Positions 5,686-6,670 of a stretch of 6,670 nt of DNA are shown here, piece after piece. The notes below the pieces were generated by a model. That model had not been told where the DNA came from. It searched no databases and was given only the letters and a program-made list of their open reading frames with translations. Source of the DNA: Bacteroidales bacterium UBA3684 (GTDB lineage Bacteria > Bacteroidota > Bacteroidia > Bacteroidales > P3); contig DFIZ01000081.1 in assembly GCA_002372855.1 (NCBI GenBank), forward strand, positions 1 through 6,670, written 5' to 3'. Position 1 is the first letter of the stretch. Each line of letters opens with the position of its first letter. The position numbers and the translations under genes were made by a program.

Positions 5686-5723
5686 GAGAAGTTAAAGAAG
5701 TTAAAGAAGTTAAAGAAATTAAG
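5686..5723 (+). repeat. Left nonamer array (GTTAAAGAA, three exact copies plus edges)
   Basis: Three exact tandem 9-bp units GTTAAAGAA (5691-5699, 5700-5708, 5709-5717) lie between a partial unit GAGAA (5686-5690) and a decayed ATTAAG. The last two codons and stop of the FKBP gene (GTTAAATAA, 5677-5685) match the unit at 8 of 9 positions, so the array may reach into the gene. It is the reverse complement of the array at 5767-5828. Confidence 0.9.
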
Positions 5724-5766
5724 ACTGCAATAGGAGTTTCCGCAACAGCCGTAAGCATTTGTCTTG

Positions 5767-5828
5767 ACTCCTCTAACTCCTTTAACTTCTTTAACTTCTA
5801 TAACTCCTTCACTTCTTTAACTTCCAAA
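5767..5828 (+). repeat. Right nonamer array (ACTTCTTTA, about 7 imperfect units)
   Basis: Units are ACTCCTCTA, ACTCCTTTA, ACTTCTTTA, ACTTCTATA, ACTCCTTC (one base short), ACTTCTTTA and a fading ACTTCCAAA. The complement AGTTAAAGA is the same word as the left array unit in another register. The array is longer and more varied than the left one and ends 18 nt before the adk start codon. Confidence 0.88.
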
Positions 5829-5846
5829 GTCTTAAAAACTAAATTA

Positions 5847-6404
5847 ATGAAGAATATCGTCATTTTCGGAGCCCCCGGTGCCGGCAAAGGCACCCAGAGC
5901 GATTTCATCGTGGAGCACTACGGCCTGACGCATGTCTCGACCGGCGACCTGCTCCGCAAGGAGATTGCCGAGCAGACCGAGCTCGGCAAACGTATCAAGA
6001 GCATCATGGATGCCGGCCAGCTGGTGAGCGACGACATCGTGGTGGAGATGATGGACAAGGCCATCGCCGCCGACACGAAGGGCATGCTCTTCGACGGCTT
6101 CCCCCGCACCGTGGCCCAGGCCGAGACCCTCGACCGTCTGCTGGCCAAGTACGGCCGCAGCCTCACCTGCATGGTGCAGCTCGAGGTGCCCAAGGAGGAG
6201 CTGATGCGCCGCCTGCTGGAGCGCGCCAAGATTCAGGGCCGCGCCGACGACAACGAGGTCACCATCAACAACCGCCTGCAGGAGTACAACAACAAGACCC
6301 TGCCCGTGGCCCAGTACTACGCCGCCCAGGGCAAGCAGAAGGTCATCGACGGCCTCGGCACGGTGGAAGACATCGCCGCCCGCATCCGCCAGGCCATCGG
6401 CTGA
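5847..6404 (+). CDS. adk: Adenylate kinase, short form
   Basis: Adk interconverts ATP + AMP and 2 ADP in the cytoplasm and is essential for adenylate balance. The 185-residue protein has the P-loop GAPGAGKGT at 8-16, the AMP-binding STGDLLR at 31-37, DGFPRT at 83-88 and the RADD segment at 132-135 with NNRLQEYNNKT after it. It is about 30 residues shorter than long-form Adk of E. coli type because the LID is reduced to a short loop with no zinc cysteines, as in known short-form bacterial enzymes. The start at 5847 (ATGAAG) gives the standard MKNIVIFGAPG beginning. No clear promoter was found in the 161-nt gap upstream, which is filled by inverted nonamer arrays; read-through from the FKBP unit is possible. 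The gene ends at a strong terminator. Confidence 0.97.
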   Translation: MKNIVIFGAPGAGKGTQSDFIVEHYGLTHVSTGDLLRKEIAEQTELGKRIKSIMDAGQLVSDDIVVEMMDKAIAADTKGMLFDGFPRTVAQAETLDRLLAKYGRSLTCMVQLEVPKEELMRRLLERAKIQGRADDNEVTINNRLQEYNNKTLPVAQYYAAQGKQKVIDGLGTVEDIAARIRQAIG

Positions 6405-6432
6405 CACTCCGCCCTTTTTCTGAAAAACACCC

Positions 6433-6468
6433 AAGCCTCCGCCGTTCCAATTTCGGCGGAGGCTTTTT
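6433..6468 (+). terminator. Intrinsic terminator after adk
   Basis: AAGCCTCCGCC (6433-6443) pairs perfectly with GGCGGAGGCTT (6455-6465), extended by G6444-C6454, around a nine-base loop and followed by a T-tract (6464-6468). This 12-bp G/C-rich stem 28 nt after the adk stop codon is the strongest terminator in the window. The A-rich flank on the left gives it weak bidirectional character. Confidence 0.92.
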
Positions 6469-6555
6469 GCTTTCTGCGGTAGGTAAATTGTTGCATCGGC
6501 ACAATAAAAAACAAATGACGACGTTACATATGCAGAACACATAAAACGTACAGCT

Positions 6556-6670
6556 ATGGCTACAATAACACTGGAATACGACGGACGCAACAGCGCAATC
6601 AAGCAGTTGATAGGCGTGCTGCTCACTCTTGGCGCAAAGGTGATGCCCTCAGACAATCCAAAGGAGGAGC
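6556..6670 (+). CDS. Start of a small unrecognised protein, 3' end outside the window
   Basis: An ATG at 6556 opens a frame that continues to the right edge (38 complete codons), beginning MATITLEYDGRNSAIKQL and continuing through IGVLLTLGAKVM. It reads as a short beta strand, an amphipathic helix and a second strand. From memory, small Bacteroidota proteins with a TIxxEYDxRN beginning are often encoded just upstream of RelE/ParE-like toxins, which would make this an antitoxin-like protein; nothing in the window confirms that. It lies about 90 nt after the adk terminator and has no clear TAnnTTTG promoter (TACATATG at 6525-6532 is one mismatch away). The coding call rests on the open frame, the sensible N-terminus and the isolated position after a terminator. 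Confidence 0.6.
   Translation, partial: MATITLEYDGRNSAIKQLIGVLLTLGAKVMPSDNPKEE

Larger units (their letters stand above)
5686..5828 (+). repeat. Inverted nonamer-array locus between the FKBP gene and adk
   Basis: Two 9-bp arrays in opposite orientation enclose a short core (5726-5760) that holds no ORF and no recognisable motif. AAGAC (5721-5725) and GTCTT (5761-5765) close the core, so the transcript or the single DNA strand can fold into one long AU-rich hairpin with several alternative registers. It fills nearly the whole 161-nt gap between the two genes. It has no G/C-rich stem with a U-tract, so it does not look like an ordinary terminator. The architecture matches that of the octamer locus at 1413-1880 apart from the missing gene. 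Confidence 0.75.

Noticed and set aside
5726..5760. Remnant of a four-helix-bundle gene in the core of the nonamer locus
   Set aside because: Only 35 nt, with no similarity by eye to either end of the gene at 1472-1870.
5758..5790. adk promoter with TTTG at 5758-5761 and TAACTTCT at 5783-5790
   Set aside because: Spacing is about right, but the -7 box differs from TAnnTTTG at two positions and recurs in every nonamer unit, so it is probably by chance.
5686..5828. Intrinsic terminator between the FKBP gene and adk
   Set aside because: The inverted arrays can fold, but the stem is A/U-rich and no U-tract follows; compare the clear terminators at 3023-3078 and 6433-6468.
6525..6532. TACATATG as a -7 box for the last ORF
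   Set aside because: One mismatch to the consensus and no -33 TTTG at a fitting distance.

Overview
The window looks like a chromosomal segment of a Bacteroidales-type member of the Bacteroidota (Prevotella/Bacteroides-like; the genus cannot be fixed from this sequence). The evidence is a promoter upstream of the SRP RNA with the Bacteroidota layout (TTTG, 20-bp gap, TAnnTTTG), start codons preceded by A-rich sequence rather than Shine-Dalgarno motifs, two FKBP-family lipoproteins encoded side by side, and a 185-residue adenylate kinase. Nearly all genes are housekeeping and all lie on the + strand.

Layout. Bases 1-1212 hold the 3' part of priA (primosomal helicase), which enters from the left edge. 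A strong promoter (1222-1253) follows, then an RNA gene with no ORF, the small bacterial SRP RNA (ffs, about 1305-1404). Between ffs and prfB sits an unusual cassette (1413-1880): an AT-richer gene for a four-helix-bundle protein of the 23S-rRNA-intervening-sequence (IVP/S23) family, flanked by two arrays of 8-bp units that are approximate reverse complements of each other. prfB (release factor 2) follows directly and ends at a good intrinsic terminator (3023-3078). A new transcription unit starts near 3123 with a hairpin at the predicted 5' end. It carries a DHH/DHHA1 phosphoesterase (nrnA-like) and two FKBP-type lipoprotein genes. Between the second FKBP gene and adk is a second pair of inverted short-unit arrays (9-bp units, 5686-5828), this time with no gene inside. 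adk ends at a textbook terminator (6433-6468), and a small unrecognised ORF begins at 6556 and runs off the right edge.

How the genes work together. priA (replication restart), ffs (co-translational membrane targeting), prfB (translation termination), nrnA (turnover of short RNAs and/or pAp) and adk (adenylate balance) are core functions with no shared pathway. The two FKBP lipoproteins probably act as envelope folding factors or chaperones. nrnA and the first FKBP gene are 9 nt apart and were probably co-transcribed with the second FKBP gene 32 nt further on.

The most interesting material lies between the genes: two inverted short-unit repeat loci of the same architecture but different unit sequence and length, one of them carrying the four-helix-bundle gene. 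In both, the left array lies against the upstream gene and the right array reaches almost to the next start codon. In the first, the array also supplies the last ten codons and the stop codon of the four-helix-bundle gene.
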